A stretch of 57,345 nt of DNA, taken from contig CALJUR010000125.1 of assembly GCA_937975765.1 (NCBI GenBank), positions 1 through 57,345 on the forward strand, given 5' to 3'. The notes under the pieces were generated by a model. That model did not search any database and was not told where the DNA came from. It saw only the letters and a program-made list of their open reading frames with translations. Origin of the DNA: an uncultured Myxococcales bacterium (GTDB lineage: Bacteria; Myxococcota_A; UBA9042; DTJE01). Position numbers and translations under genes: made by a program. This document shows, one piece after another, positions 43,753 to 52,581 of this stretch. The number at the start of each line of letters is the position of its first letter. Within the stretch, counting starts at the first letter, position 1.

Positions 43753-44454
43753 GTGAAGGCCTGGACCACCCCCAACGGCTGCCGCGTCGCGCAGGTGCTG
43801 CGCGGGCGCTGCAACACCTTCCTCGTACGCGACGGCGATGCCTGCGTGCTGGTCGACGCGGGCGGGACGCTGGCCTTCCGGGCGCTGCAGGCGGTGCTGG
43901 CCCGCCAGGGCGTGCGCCCCGGCGACCTCCGGGCGCTGGTGCTGACCCACACGCACTTCGACCACGCCACCAGCGCCGCGCGGGTGAAGGAGACCTTCGG
44001 CTGCCCGGTCGTGGTGCACGCGTCCGAGGCCGGCTTCCTCCAGGCGGGGGACTGCCCGGTGCCCGCCGGCACCGTGTGGTTCACGCGGCGGCTGATCCAG
44101 CCGCTGGGCCGGCGGGCGCGGCGATTCCTGCGGTACGCGCCGGTACGGGCCGACGTGCAAGTCGAGGGCCCGATGGACCTGCGCGACTTCGGGGTGCGGG
44201 CCCGCCTGCTGCCGACGCCGGGGCACACGGCCGGTTCGATCAGCGTGATCGTGGACGACCAGGTCGCGATCGTCGGCGACGCGATGGTCGGCTTCGCGCC
44301 GGTGTTCGTGTTCCCGCCCTGGGGGGACGACGTGCCGGCGCTGGTCGCCTCCTGGGGGCGCCTGCTGGACACCGGCTGCCAGGTGTTCCTGCCCGCCCAT
44401 GGCTTCCGGGTGCCGCGCGCCGCACTGCAGCGCGCCTGGGAGCGGCGACGGTAG
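43753..44454 (+). CDS. MBL-fold metallo-hydrolase
   Basis: 233 aa from GTG 43753 with GGAGG 12 bases upstream. The metallo-beta-lactamase fold is shown by THTHFDHA (the HxHxDH dinuclear zinc motif), PTPGHTAGSISV with the next His, VGDAMVG with the bridging Asp, and FLPAHG with the last His. It has the compact form typical of glyoxalase II-like and lactonase-like hydrolases. There is no signal peptide. The substrate cannot be predicted. Confidence 0.88.
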   Translation: MKAWTTPNGCRVAQVLRGRCNTFLVRDGDACVLVDAGGTLAFRALQAVLARQGVRPGDLRALVLTHTHFDHATSAARVKETFGCPVVVHASEAGFLQAGDCPVPAGTVWFTRRLIQPLGRRARRFLRYAPVRADVQVEGPMDLRDFGVRARLLPTPGHTAGSISVIVDDQVAIVGDAMVGFAPVFVFPPWGDDVPALVASWGRLLDTGCQVFLPAHGFRVPRAALQRAWERRR

Positions 44455-44495
44455 GGGATTGACCGGGCGACTTCCCGCCTGGGTCCCGAGGCCCC

Positions 44496-45113
44496 TCAGA
44501 ATCGCATCGGAGGCGTCGATCGTTTCCCGGAAGGTGCAGCGGGAGGCCTCCCCGAAGGCGATGGCCGGCCGAGGTGCTGGCGAATCGCATCGGTGACGAG
44601 GAGAGACAGCGCCCTTCCGATTTCCCTCTCGCAAGTCAGGTCCTTGTCACCGGCCACGCCGTTCGGTTCCTTTCGGCTCGCCAGCTTGCACCGGGCCACA
44701 ACGAAATCGTCCTGGGCGAACGGGGATTCGATCCCTTCGCCGATCTGGAAATGGACGGCGATGTGGGCCGGATCCCCGTATGGACCGATCGAATCGTTGC
44801 CGGAGGCGAAGGATATGAGCGTTGCGGCGAGCCGGAACGTGGAGCGTTTCCTCCCGCTCCCAAGATCGGCCGGTGCGACGACGGCATCGATGTTCGAGCC
44901 CTGCAGTTCCGTCGTCACCGAGGACGCGAGTCGCCGGGCAAGATCCCTCCGTTCGTCCGGACCCTGGCCGTCCGAGCCGGTTTCCATGCCCGGGTCGAAC
45001 GTCACCAGGACCCGGACGGGACGGTTGTCCGCTCCCCGGAGAGCGGAGTTCCCGGCAGCGCACGCGGTTGCCAGGAACAGCGCGATCGCAAGACCGCAAG
45101 GTGGAACCCGCAT
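44496..45113 (-). CDS. Small lipoprotein, last gene of the kinase operon
   Basis: 205 aa from ATG 45113 with GGGAGG upstream. A lipoprotein signal ends ATAC (Cys 18). The rest has an RVLVTFDPG strand, a helix with DLARRLASSVTTELQG, and NIDAVVAPADLG, then beta strands and a C-terminal helix ending in a Pro-rich tail. The alpha/beta order recalls the TolB-N/CsgG-like nucleotide-free periplasmic fold, but I do not recognise the family. It lies 22 bp after the Ser/Thr kinase gene, in the same operon. Confidence 0.7.
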   Translation of the reverse strand: MRVPPCGLAIALFLATACAAGNSALRGADNRPVRVLVTFDPGMETGSDGQGPDERRDLARRLASSVTTELQGSNIDAVVAPADLGSGRKRSTFRLAATLISFASGNDSIGPYGDPAHIAVHFQIGEGIESPFAQDDFVVARCKLASRKEPNGVAGDKDLTCEREIGRALSLLVTDAIRQHLGRPSPSGRPPAAPSGKRSTPPMRF

Positions 45114-45135
45114 GCCACCTCCCTGCAGCCGGGAC

Positions 45136-47001
45136 CTACCTGCCGCGGTCTCCACCCGACTGCCTCCAGCGAGCCAGTTCCTCCCGGATGATTCGCTCCG
45201 TCATCGGCGATCCCCCGGCCGGCAGCAGGCGCAATGCCTCCTCCAGCAGCGAGATGGCCTCCCGGGCCCGGTTCGTACCCTTCAACAGGGCCGCCTTCGC
45301 GACGCAGTCCTTGGAGGACTTGCAGGCGGTCCCCGCTTCCGGCTTCATGGATTCGAGCGACGACGCTGCCGAGGCAGCCGCGGCTGCCTTCGTCTCCTTC
45401 TCCGCCTTCGCCTCCTCGGACGTCTTGGGCCCCGCCGAGGCCGGGCCTCCCGAACCCTGGCGAATCGGGTTCGCCCCTTTCACCTCGCCACGGGCCGTTC
45501 TCGGAGGCGAGGAAACTTCCCCCTTGCGTGCTGCTGCCGGTTCCGTTTCTCGGATCGAGTCCCGGGAAGAGACGACCGGATCGCCTGGCGGCACGTCCCG
45601 GATGTCCTCCGCCTCGATGAAACCAGCCTCCGGTGCGAAGCCCGAGTCTTCCTGGGTCGCGTTGTCGGACCCGGCTGTCATTCCGGGATCCACGGGCGCC
45701 GGGGCCGGTGCCCGTGGCGGTTCACGGATCCAGATCCAGGCCGCGGCCAAGGAGATCGACAACACGATGATGGCGACGGAAACCGCTGTCCACAGCGCTC
45801 CTCGTCTGCTTGAGTCGATCGCATGCGGTTCGTCCGTGGCGACCCCGTTCGGCGTCGTGAGGGGCCGGGGGATCGGCCGCCGTGGCTCGACCGGGGGCGT
45901 CGGAGACGGTGGCGTGACGAGTCCGGCCGAGGCGGACGTCATGGGCGTGGTCGGCGAAAGAAGGTCCTCGGGCTCGCTCGATTCCGTCGAAGTCGCTTCC
46001 GTCGGGCGGGATGGCGCGGTCGCTCGGCCGCTCTCCTCGTTCACGAGAGCGGATCGCCTTGCGCGTTCCAGTACCCGCACGACCTCCTCGGCGGAGGGAC
46101 GTGATTGCGGGTCCTTCGTCAGCATCCGCCGCACCAGGTCGCGGACCTCCCCGGAGACACCTGCAGAGGCCGGGAGTTCGGGCACCGCGTCCCGGACATG
46201 CGCGAGCATGATGCCGACGGCACCCGAGCCGGTGATCGGGAGCTGGCCGGAGAGCATCTCGAACAGCATCACGCCGAGTCCGTAGATGTCCACGGCCGGA
46301 GTCAACTGCGACTCGGCCAGCGCCTGCTCCGGAGCCATGTACTGCGGCGTTCCCACCACCTGGCCCGCCCGCGTGACCGGCGAGTCCCAGGTGTCCGACC
46401 GGAGGGACTTCGCGATGCCGAAATCGAGCACCTTCGTGAAGTCCGGATCGCCGACCACGTCCACCAGCATCACGTTCTCGGGCTTGAGATCCCGATGGAT
46501 CAGCCCGGCCTGGTGGGCCTCGGCGAGGGACTGGGCGATCTCGCATGCGATCTTGGCCGCACGTGCCTCGGGGAGGAATCCCTCCGCCTTCAGGACGTTT
46601 CGCAGCGTCCGGCCCGACAGGAACTCCAGGACCAGGAACAGATCGCCATCGTCCGATTCGCCGAAGTCGAGGATCCGGATGGTGTGCGGATGGCTCAGGA
46701 GGCTTGCCGCGCGGCCTTCCCGCAGGAACCTCTCGACCGCCGACGGCTCGTCCGCCCACTCGGGCCGGATCACCTTCAGTGCGATGTCCCGCTTCGTCGC
46801 CAACTGGACGCCGCGATAGACGGTACCCATCCCGCCACGGCCGATGATGGACTCGACCCGGTACCGTCCCTCCAGCACGCGGCCGATCAGGGGATCGCGC
46901 CCTTCCACCCCGGCCCGCTCGCGGACCGTCCGACCACCGCATGCGGGACAGGTGTCCGCATCGGTCAGGACGTTGCAGCCGGGGCAGAATCGTCGGGACA
47001 C
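45136..47001 (-). CDS. Membrane Ser/Thr protein kinase with zinc ribbon
   Basis: 621 aa from GTG 47001, with AGGAGG upstream. A zinc ribbon (CPGC at 6-9, CPAC at 18-21) precedes the Hanks-type kinase domain (47-313): GRGGMGTVY 54-62, Lys 76 in IALKV, HRDLKPENV 169-177, DFG 193-195 and GTPQYMAPEQA near 217. All catalytic residues are intact. A Pro/Thr-rich linker leads to one transmembrane helix (402-425), then a periplasmic acidic and Ala-rich region and a C-terminal TPR-like helical segment with CKSSKDC. It is co-operonic with an OmpA-like and a vWA protein, so it may sense or control the envelope. Confidence 0.93.
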   Translation of the reverse strand: MSRRFCPGCNVLTDADTCPACGGRTVRERAGVEGRDPLIGRVLEGRYRVESIIGRGGMGTVYRGVQLATKRDIALKVIRPEWADEPSAVERFLREGRAASLLSHPHTIRILDFGESDDGDLFLVLEFLSGRTLRNVLKAEGFLPEARAAKIACEIAQSLAEAHQAGLIHRDLKPENVMLVDVVGDPDFTKVLDFGIAKSLRSDTWDSPVTRAGQVVGTPQYMAPEQALAESQLTPAVDIYGLGVMLFEMLSGQLPITGSGAVGIMLAHVRDAVPELPASAGVSGEVRDLVRRMLTKDPQSRPSAEEVVRVLERARRSALVNEESGRATAPSRPTEATSTESSEPEDLLSPTTPMTSASAGLVTPPSPTPPVEPRRPIPRPLTTPNGVATDEPHAIDSSRRGALWTAVSVAIIVLSISLAAAWIWIREPPRAPAPAPVDPGMTAGSDNATQEDSGFAPEAGFIEAEDIRDVPPGDPVVSSRDSIRETEPAAARKGEVSSPPRTARGEVKGANPIRQGSGGPASAGPKTSEEAKAEKETKAAAAASAASSLESMKPEAGTACKSSKDCVAKAALLKGTNRAREAISLLEEALRLLPAGGSPMTERIIREELARWRQSGGDRGR

Positions 47002-47017
47002 GAAACCTCCTGGAAGC

Positions 47018-47851
47018 TCACTCCTGCGTCCCGGGGGCCTGCACGAGAAGGAACTCCGCCCTCCGATTCCGGGCATCCGCCCCCTTCGCCAGGGAGCCCT
47101 CCATCGGCCGGGTCGACCCGTACCCGCTGGTCCTCACCTGCCGTGCCGGCACGCCGGCCTTCACCAGCGCCTTCTTGACCTCCAGCGCCCTCTTCAACGA
47201 CAGGTCGAGGTTGTGTCCAGGGCTCCCGGTGGCGTCGGCGTGACCTTCGACCAGGAGAAGGGCGCCATTTCCGGCCTTCCGATACGCATCGGCGGCCCTC
47301 TCGATTTGCGGCTGGGCATCCGCCCCCACCAGGAACGAGTCGACGTCGAAGTGGATCCGGGCCTCCAGTCGACGGGGGCCCGCGATCTTCGGGGTTTCCG
47401 TGGTCGCCGCGACGATCGCCAGGGGGAACTGCTTCTCCAGTTCGAAAGGCACCGGCTTGTCAGACTCGCCGGACCGGATGCCTGCGACCTGGATCCGCAG
47501 GGCATAGGTCCCGGCCCGGGGCACCTGTCCCGTGTCGATGGTGACCAGGTGCCGATCTCCCCAGGTGGATGCGTCGTACAGCATCGTTTCCTGGAAGACG
47601 GCCTCTTTGCTGGCCTCCTCGACCAGCCAGGACTGGACCTGGGCCCGCAGGACCCCGCTTCGAGGCAGGATGACCCGGAACGCGATCGGGGAACCCTGCG
47701 GGTAGCTCGGCTCCACCTCCTCGACCGAGAAGTCCAGCTTCGAGACCACCACCAGGTGATCCTGCCGGCCCTGGGCGGTCGCGTTTCCCTCCATCGCACC
47801 AGCGAAGAGGACGAACGCTGCGCCCGCGATTCCCATCGCCGATCGGTTCAC
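47018..47851 (-). CDS. OmpA-like peptidoglycan-binding protein
   Basis: 277 aa from GTG 47851, which overlaps the stop of the vWA gene (GTGA). A signal peptide ends near residue 27. A beta-sandwich-like N-terminal half (about 30-140) precedes an OmpA-type domain (about 155-277): IHFDVDSF, LLVEGHADATGSPGHNLDLS, RALEVKKALV, VRTSGYGSTRPM and NRRAEFLLV. The domain binds the diaminopimelate of peptidoglycan. There is no membrane barrel, so the protein is periplasmic. It lies 16 bp before the kinase gene. Confidence 0.9.
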   Translation of the reverse strand: MNRSAMGIAGAAFVLFAGAMEGNATAQGRQDHLVVVSKLDFSVEEVEPSYPQGSPIAFRVILPRSGVLRAQVQSWLVEEASKEAVFQETMLYDASTWGDRHLVTIDTGQVPRAGTYALRIQVAGIRSGESDKPVPFELEKQFPLAIVAATTETPKIAGPRRLEARIHFDVDSFLVGADAQPQIERAADAYRKAGNGALLLVEGHADATGSPGHNLDLSLKRALEVKKALVKAGVPARQVRTSGYGSTRPMEGSLAKGADARNRRAEFLLVQAPGTQE

Positions 47852-50205
47852 GGCACACCTCGCCGCAGGATTCGCCAGTGGCCGCGCACCGCTCCCTTTA
47901 CCCGGACCAGGGTCGCCGTCGGATTCGAGGCGTCGACATCCAGGGAGGAGGTGACGTCGCGACCTTCCAGGAAGGCCCGGAAGGAAAGGTCGGACAGTTG
48001 GTCCTGGTTCGAGATCGTGAACTCGTAGTCTCCTTCGTCCTCGACGTCGAATTCGAAGACGTCCTCGCCGGAGTATTGCACGCCCCGGATCGGGGCGGCT
48101 ACGGACGACACGACCTTGCGTCCATAGAAGGTCGCGAAGATCCGTTCCAGGCCGGCCAGCAGGGCGGAGTCGTCGGAGGACGTGACGAAGAAGCCTTCGC
48201 GGGTGGACCGATCGCTTCTCGCAATGATCGATTCCAGCCACCCCAGGTTGGTCACCGCGATGCCCAGGACGAGCGTCTTGTAGCGCTGGCGACAGGCCGG
48301 ATCCGCATAGCAGCCGTAGGCGCGATCCGGGCCGACCAGGTGGCGCAGGCTGGTCAGCAGGAATCCCGGGGTGCGGGGCAACACCTCCTTCAGATCCTCG
48401 AGATAGCCGGCAGGCGGGAAGAGGCCCAGACCGTGGATGCGGGCCCCCTGCTTCCGCAGTTCCTCGATCCGGTCGATGGCCGTGCGGGTCTCCTTCTGGA
48501 CCGTTTCGACGCCGTCCGTCATCAGCATGACGTGGCAGTCGAAACGTTCCAGATCCGGCTGGACCAGGCGGGTAGCTGCGGTGATGGCCGCCGCGATGTC
48601 CGTGTCGGACGCGATGGTGATGCCTTCGTCGAAATCGCGGGCCAACCCGGCCACCGTCTCGTTCCAGGAGGCTTTGCCGGCGAGGTCGGCACCGTCATAG
48701 GTGCGGGTCGTGGTCGAGCCCGCGAAGTAGATCACGGACAGGCGATTCAGGGCGGCCAGCGGGCGACCCGGGTGGAACAGTTCGCGCGCGATGCGCAGGA
48801 AGGCCATCTTCCGGATGCCGTCGAACCGGTGGAGACGGGGGTCGACGGTCATCGTGGGGTCCGTGAACGCCGTCGAGGCCGAGTGGTCCACGAGCAGGAC
48901 GACGTGAAGGGGCCGTCCGTGGAGCACGAGCTCGATCTCTTCCGTTCGCACGGCGATGTACTGCTTCAGCAGGTGCGTGGCGATGTCGGGGAGGATCCGT
49001 TCGAACTCCTCCGGCAGGAAGTCCGATTCGGCCAGCGTCATCCCGCTGGCGTGCTGGCACGTCAGGTTGATCTGGCCGCGGTGCTCCAGCATCCGGCACG
49101 TGATGTCCGCTTCGGCGTACGATCCCTCGTCCACCAGGAAGACGCTTTGTCCGCGGGCCAGCAAGGCGGAGGCCTTCAGGCTCAAGTAGGTTCCCAGCAG
49201 GTCGGCGGCCGATTCCACGGGGCTGCCCGGAACGATCTGCCCCTGCAGTCCTCGCGTTTCCAGGAAGACCCGGACGGTCTTGATGACGACCAGGAACGCA
49301 TCCGGCGTGAAGCCCGGTCCCTTCCTGAAGGACCCCCGGGAGTTGGATCGCGAAGCCAGGCCGTCGGCGAGGGCCGACAGATCGGCCTTCCGCAGGGACG
49401 GTTCGAAGATCGTGCCCAGGATCTCGAGGGCAAACAGGGCCGCTCCCGGCCGATACGCTTCCTCCTCCCTGAACAGGGACCCGATGGCCGCCACGGGCAC
49501 CTTCTGGTAGGCCTTCGTCGCCAGAACCGTGTCCATGACATCGACTCGGGACCATGCCGAACCATCGCCGCGATCAGGCCAGGCCATTAGCGCGCTGTCT
49601 CGAAGGCTCGAATCCGGCACGCTGCCCAGGTTCATCGGCTGGTCGAACGCGACCGCGATGTTGCCCCGGAAGAACGCGTCCTGCTGCCCCGACGGGGCGA
49701 CCACGAGTCCCTCGATCCGCGTCGCGATTTCCGCCACCGACACGATGTCCGGCCCAACGCGCAACGAATCGGCGGACGCATGGCCCCCGCAGAACACGAT
49801 GAACAGCAGGTCCCGGTGCTCCAGGCGACCCGTCAGCGGGCCGAGAGGGTCGAAGAGGTCGTGCAGTTCCTTCCGGCCGCGAGGGCGCGGAACGCGGACC
49901 ACCTTCTCGGCCGGCAGGGCCAGGGCCTCCAGGCCCAGCCTGGCGATCAGCGTCTCGTCGCCCCGGGTCGCGGGCTGCTCGTCGAGAGGGATGATCACGA
50001 GGGTCATGCGGGGAGGCAGGCGCGGGTACAGGTCGTTCGTCGAGGCGGACTCGCCTGACGCGGCGGGCAGGAAGGCCATCCACGTCGTGACGATGGCCAG
50101 GATGAACCTGCCGGCGGATCGAATCAGCCGGCTCGCCCGGGGTTGCAGAACTCCGATCCCCTCTTTCGGGCGGCTCGGCAAGCGTTCCTCTGGCGCGGCT
50201 CTCAT
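47848..50205 (-). CDS. Exported vWA-domain protein, first gene of the kinase operon
   Basis: 785 aa from ATG 50205; TTG 50181 with AGAGGA upstream is an alternative. A signal peptide spans about 24-50. Residues 65-200 (MTLVIIPLDEQ...LLFIVFCGGHASADSL) faintly resemble a caspase-type fold but no Cys nucleophile motif follows. Residues about 433-640 are a von Willebrand A domain with an intact MIDAS: DHSAS at 440-444, the Thr/Asp loop near 534 and LMTDG at 561-565. A C-terminal beta domain (about 700-785) ends the protein. vWA domains bind protein ligands through a metal. The next gene overlaps by 4 bp. The promoter predicted at 50216-50244 leaves almost no leader for the ATG. Confidence 0.82.
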   Translation of the reverse strand: MRAAPEERLPSRPKEGIGVLQPRASRLIRSAGRFILAIVTTWMAFLPAASGESASTNDLYPRLPPRMTLVIIPLDEQPATRGDETLIARLGLEALALPAEKVVRVPRPRGRKELHDLFDPLGPLTGRLEHRDLLFIVFCGGHASADSLRVGPDIVSVAEIATRIEGLVVAPSGQQDAFFRGNIAVAFDQPMNLGSVPDSSLRDSALMAWPDRGDGSAWSRVDVMDTVLATKAYQKVPVAAIGSLFREEEAYRPGAALFALEILGTIFEPSLRKADLSALADGLASRSNSRGSFRKGPGFTPDAFLVVIKTVRVFLETRGLQGQIVPGSPVESAADLLGTYLSLKASALLARGQSVFLVDEGSYAEADITCRMLEHRGQINLTCQHASGMTLAESDFLPEEFERILPDIATHLLKQYIAVRTEEIELVLHGRPLHVVLLVDHSASTAFTDPTMTVDPRLHRFDGIRKMAFLRIARELFHPGRPLAALNRLSVIYFAGSTTTRTYDGADLAGKASWNETVAGLARDFDEGITIASDTDIAAAITAATRLVQPDLERFDCHVMLMTDGVETVQKETRTAIDRIEELRKQGARIHGLGLFPPAGYLEDLKEVLPRTPGFLLTSLRHLVGPDRAYGCYADPACRQRYKTLVLGIAVTNLGWLESIIARSDRSTREGFFVTSSDDSALLAGLERIFATFYGRKVVSSVAAPIRGVQYSGEDVFEFDVEDEGDYEFTISNQDQLSDLSFRAFLEGRDVTSSLDVDASNPTATLVRVKGAVRGHWRILRRGVP

Positions 50206-50215
50206 GACGGGCGCG

Positions 50216-50244
50216 AGTATCGAACAGGAGGGTGGGCGGGTCAA
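50216..50244 (-). promoter_or_regulatory. Candidate promoter of the vWA-OmpA-kinase operon
   Basis: TTGACC and GATACT are spaced 17 bp apart. The -35 box contains the TGA stop of the upstream Cys-rich gene. The predicted start near 50209 is only about 4 nt before ATG 50205, so translation is either leaderless or begins downstream at TTG 50181. Confidence 0.5.
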
Positions 50245-51917
50245 GGTTCCCGAGGGACCATCTCGACTTGCGGATCGCGAGGCCCTGCGATGATGACGGG
50301 CGTGCCGGGCGGGACGTCGTTTCGTCCTTCCCGCGACTCCGATCGCGCCGCCGGCGTCAGCGCCTCGATGATCAGTCCCAGGTCCCCGCACACCGCCTCC
50401 GGCATGCTGTCGGGCCGGACCCCGCCCGGGCACAGCAGCGCCCCGGCGTTCGGTACCGCGCACAGGACGTCCGTGCGCGTGCAGGGCAGGTCCCCGAAGC
50501 ACGCGTGCGCGTCGTCGCAGGTGCACTTCGTCACGGGCGACGCCTCGGGCGGCCAGCCCTCCATCCCCAGCGCATCCGCGATGTTGGCCCCCAGGTCCCA
50601 GCACGTCGTGCCCAGCGGGCAGCACGCCCCGCTGCTGCCGCACGTGCCGGCCGGGTCGAAGCACACCCCGTAGCCGACGCCGCTGCACTTCATCGGCTGG
50701 CCGTCCGGGGTGGCCGGGCAGTCCGGGTCCGACGCGCACAGGGACGGGCACTCCTCGACGACGCAGGAGCCCGCGTCCGCCCCCATGCAAGTGTAAGTCG
50801 GATGGCCCGTGCAGGAGTCGCAGCCGGGACCGAACGCCCTGCAGTCGTCGTCGGTCGCGCACTGCACGCATTGCGGGAAGCCGTCGATCGTGACGCACGC
50901 CGGGTACGGGGTGTTGCCGCACGCGCCGCCGCACGGGTCGAAGACGCACGCGTGGTCGACGCAGGAGCCCGCCTGGTCGAACGCGAAACAGTCCGCATCC
51001 TCGCAGCAGTCGGCGCACTGCCCGTCCTCGCACTGCAGCTGGAGACCGCACGGCGGCATCACGCAGGTGTACGGCATCTCCGACAGGTCGCAGTATTCGC
51101 CGTCCAGGTGGTTGCAGTCCCAGTCGTCCAGGCACTCGACGCAGTCCGAGCCGTCCGGCGCGGGATACGGCCGGTCCACGGGGCAGCCGCCGCACGTGTC
51201 GGGGTCGTTCGGCAGGCACAGCCGGATGCCCTTCGGCGTGGTCGTGCACGTCGTGTTCGCGGGGTCCGCGCAGGGATTCGCGTCGGAACAATCCGGCGCG
51301 CAGGCGCCCGTGGCCGAGCCGACCTCCTTGTGGCAGCGCAGCCCGTCGACGCAGTCCCAGTCCCAGGTGCACTTCCAGCACTCGCGGGCGCCGTCCTTGC
51401 ACGTGCCGGTGTTGAAGTCGCACACGGTCCCGTCCGGGCAGGGCTGGTCGTAGGCGCACGCCACGCAGTTGTACGACATCGGCAGGCACAGCCTCTCGTC
51501 CACGGTGGCCTGGTAGCAGAGGTAGGACCGCGGGCAGTCGGCGTCGTTCTCGCACGTCGCCAGGCAGTGCTTCGCCGCGCCGACCGGCAGGCACGAGAAG
51601 CCGGGGGCGCAGTCGCCATCCCGCGCGCACGTCCCGCAGTGGCCCAGCGGCGGGACCAGCCCGTCGGCGTCCCCGTCGGCGGGAATGTCGGTCGATGCGT
51701 CGATCGCCAGGTCGGTCGCCGGATCGCCGGCCGGGTCCACGGCCGGGTCCGAAGCCGGGTCGTACGCCAGGTCCATGGCCTCCGGGTCGCCCGCCACGTC
51801 CCAGGTGGCCGTGCCTGGCACGTCGCCCCGGGGCGTTCCGGGGGTCGCGTCGAAGCACCCCGCCAGGGCGGCCGCGACCAGCATGCCTGCGAACGCGACG
51901 CTTCCCGGGATCCTCAT
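50241..51917 (-). CDS. Cys-rich lipoprotein with Asp-rich linker
   Basis: 558 aa from ATG 51917. The lipoprotein signal ends LAGC (Cys 21). Residues 30-75 are an Asp/Pro/Ala repeat linker (DPASDPAVDPAGDPATD). Then come many short disulfide-type repeats with C-x2-D-x2-C patterns, for example CARDGDCAPGFSC, CENDADCPRSYLC, CLDDWDC and CATDDDC, about 60 Cys in all. This build is known from surface or extracellular proteins of myxobacteria and bradymonads; no enzyme domain is visible. The repeats resemble the eukaryote-like DxDC modules. It has its own promoter. Confidence 0.85.
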   Translation of the reverse strand: MRIPGSVAFAGMLVAAALAGCFDATPGTPRGDVPGTATWDVAGDPEAMDLAYDPASDPAVDPAGDPATDLAIDASTDIPADGDADGLVPPLGHCGTCARDGDCAPGFSCLPVGAAKHCLATCENDADCPRSYLCYQATVDERLCLPMSYNCVACAYDQPCPDGTVCDFNTGTCKDGARECWKCTWDWDCVDGLRCHKEVGSATGACAPDCSDANPCADPANTTCTTTPKGIRLCLPNDPDTCGGCPVDRPYPAPDGSDCVECLDDWDCNHLDGEYCDLSEMPYTCVMPPCGLQLQCEDGQCADCCEDADCFAFDQAGSCVDHACVFDPCGGACGNTPYPACVTIDGFPQCVQCATDDDCRAFGPGCDSCTGHPTYTCMGADAGSCVVEECPSLCASDPDCPATPDGQPMKCSGVGYGVCFDPAGTCGSSGACCPLGTTCWDLGANIADALGMEGWPPEASPVTKCTCDDAHACFGDLPCTRTDVLCAVPNAGALLCPGGVRPDSMPEAVCGDLGLIIEALTPAARSESREGRNDVPPGTPVIIAGPRDPQVEMVPREP

Positions 51918-51947
51918 CGCGGCTTCCTCTCGTGCGGGACAGTCGGA

Positions 51948-51977
51948 ACTGTACGGAATCGCAACGGGGGGGATCAA
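51948..51977 (-). promoter_or_regulatory. Candidate promoter of the Cys-rich lipoprotein gene
   Basis: TTGATC and TACAGT are spaced 18 bp apart. The -35 contains the TGA stop of the upstream CDGSH gene (51976-51974). The start would be near 51941, 24 nt before the ATG. Confidence 0.5.
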
Positions 51978-52411
51978 GGCGGGATCTTCACTTCGACCTC
52001 GAACCCGATCTCCCGGTGCGTGTTGTCGCACCAGGGCTTCGTGCGCGACGCGCCGCAGCGGCAGATCGAGGCGCGCCCGCCGGCGTGTTCCCGGCCGTCC
52101 GCGTCCACCACCGTCAGCGGCCCCACCAGCCGCAGCGACCCGGTCGCCTTCAGCACGATCGTCACCGGGCCGTCTTCAGGCGCGCCTTCCGGCAGCGGGT
52201 CGACGCGCACCTTGCCGCCCGCGTCCGGCCCGTCCGCGAACCCCACCTTCCGGTGCGTCCCGTCGCACAACGGCGCGTGCCCCGACTTCCCGCACCGGCA
52301 GAAAGCCGCCTGTTGCAGCCGCCGCAACACGGTGCCGTCCTCGGTCGCCAGCACCAGGTCGCCCTGCGCCAGCACCGGCCCGTCGCGCTGGATCCGGAAG
52401 ACGTTGCCCAT
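51974..52411 (-). CDS. Double CDGSH-type iron-sulfur protein
   Basis: 145 aa from ATG 52411 with GGAGGT upstream. Two CDGSH zinc-finger-like motifs each hold a 3Cys-1His [2Fe-2S] cluster: CRCGKSGHAPLCDGTH (about residues 38-53) and CRCGASRTKPWCDNTH (about 117-132). The second reads CDNTH instead of CDGTH or CDGSH but keeps the ligands. Between them a strand-rich segment with GKVRVDPLPEG and GSLRLVGPLTVVDADG is typical of bacterial CDGSH proteins. These are redox or iron-handling proteins; the partner is unknown. Confidence 0.9.
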   Translation of the reverse strand: MGNVFRIQRDGPVLAQGDLVLATEDGTVLRRLQQAAFCRCGKSGHAPLCDGTHRKVGFADGPDAGGKVRVDPLPEGAPEDGPVTIVLKATGSLRLVGPLTVVDADGREHAGGRASICRCGASRTKPWCDNTHREIGFEVEVKIPP

Positions 52412-52532
52412 CAGGACCTCCCGGCGCGTGTCGTCAAATGGCGGGGCACGGGGGCCCCGCCCTGCATTCAGTGCATGTTCGCGCGAAAGCCGTCCGCGTT
52501 CCGCCGGGCTTCACGCCGTGTGCCGCCGGGCC

Positions 52533-52559
52533 TGTAGGACGGGGGCCCCGTCCCCCGCC
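52533..52559. repeat. 27-bp GC-rich palindromic repeat, copy B
   Basis: TGTAGGACGGGGGCCCCG plus TCCCCCGCC, one mismatch to copy A. It lies in the 170-bp gap between the FGE-like and CDGSH genes, 22 bp beyond the FGE-like stop. A related GC palindrome (GGCGGGGCACGGGGGCCCCGC) lies about 90 bp away in the same gap. Confidence 0.7.
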
Positions 52560-52581
52560 TTCCTGCCTCCCCGCCCGGCGC

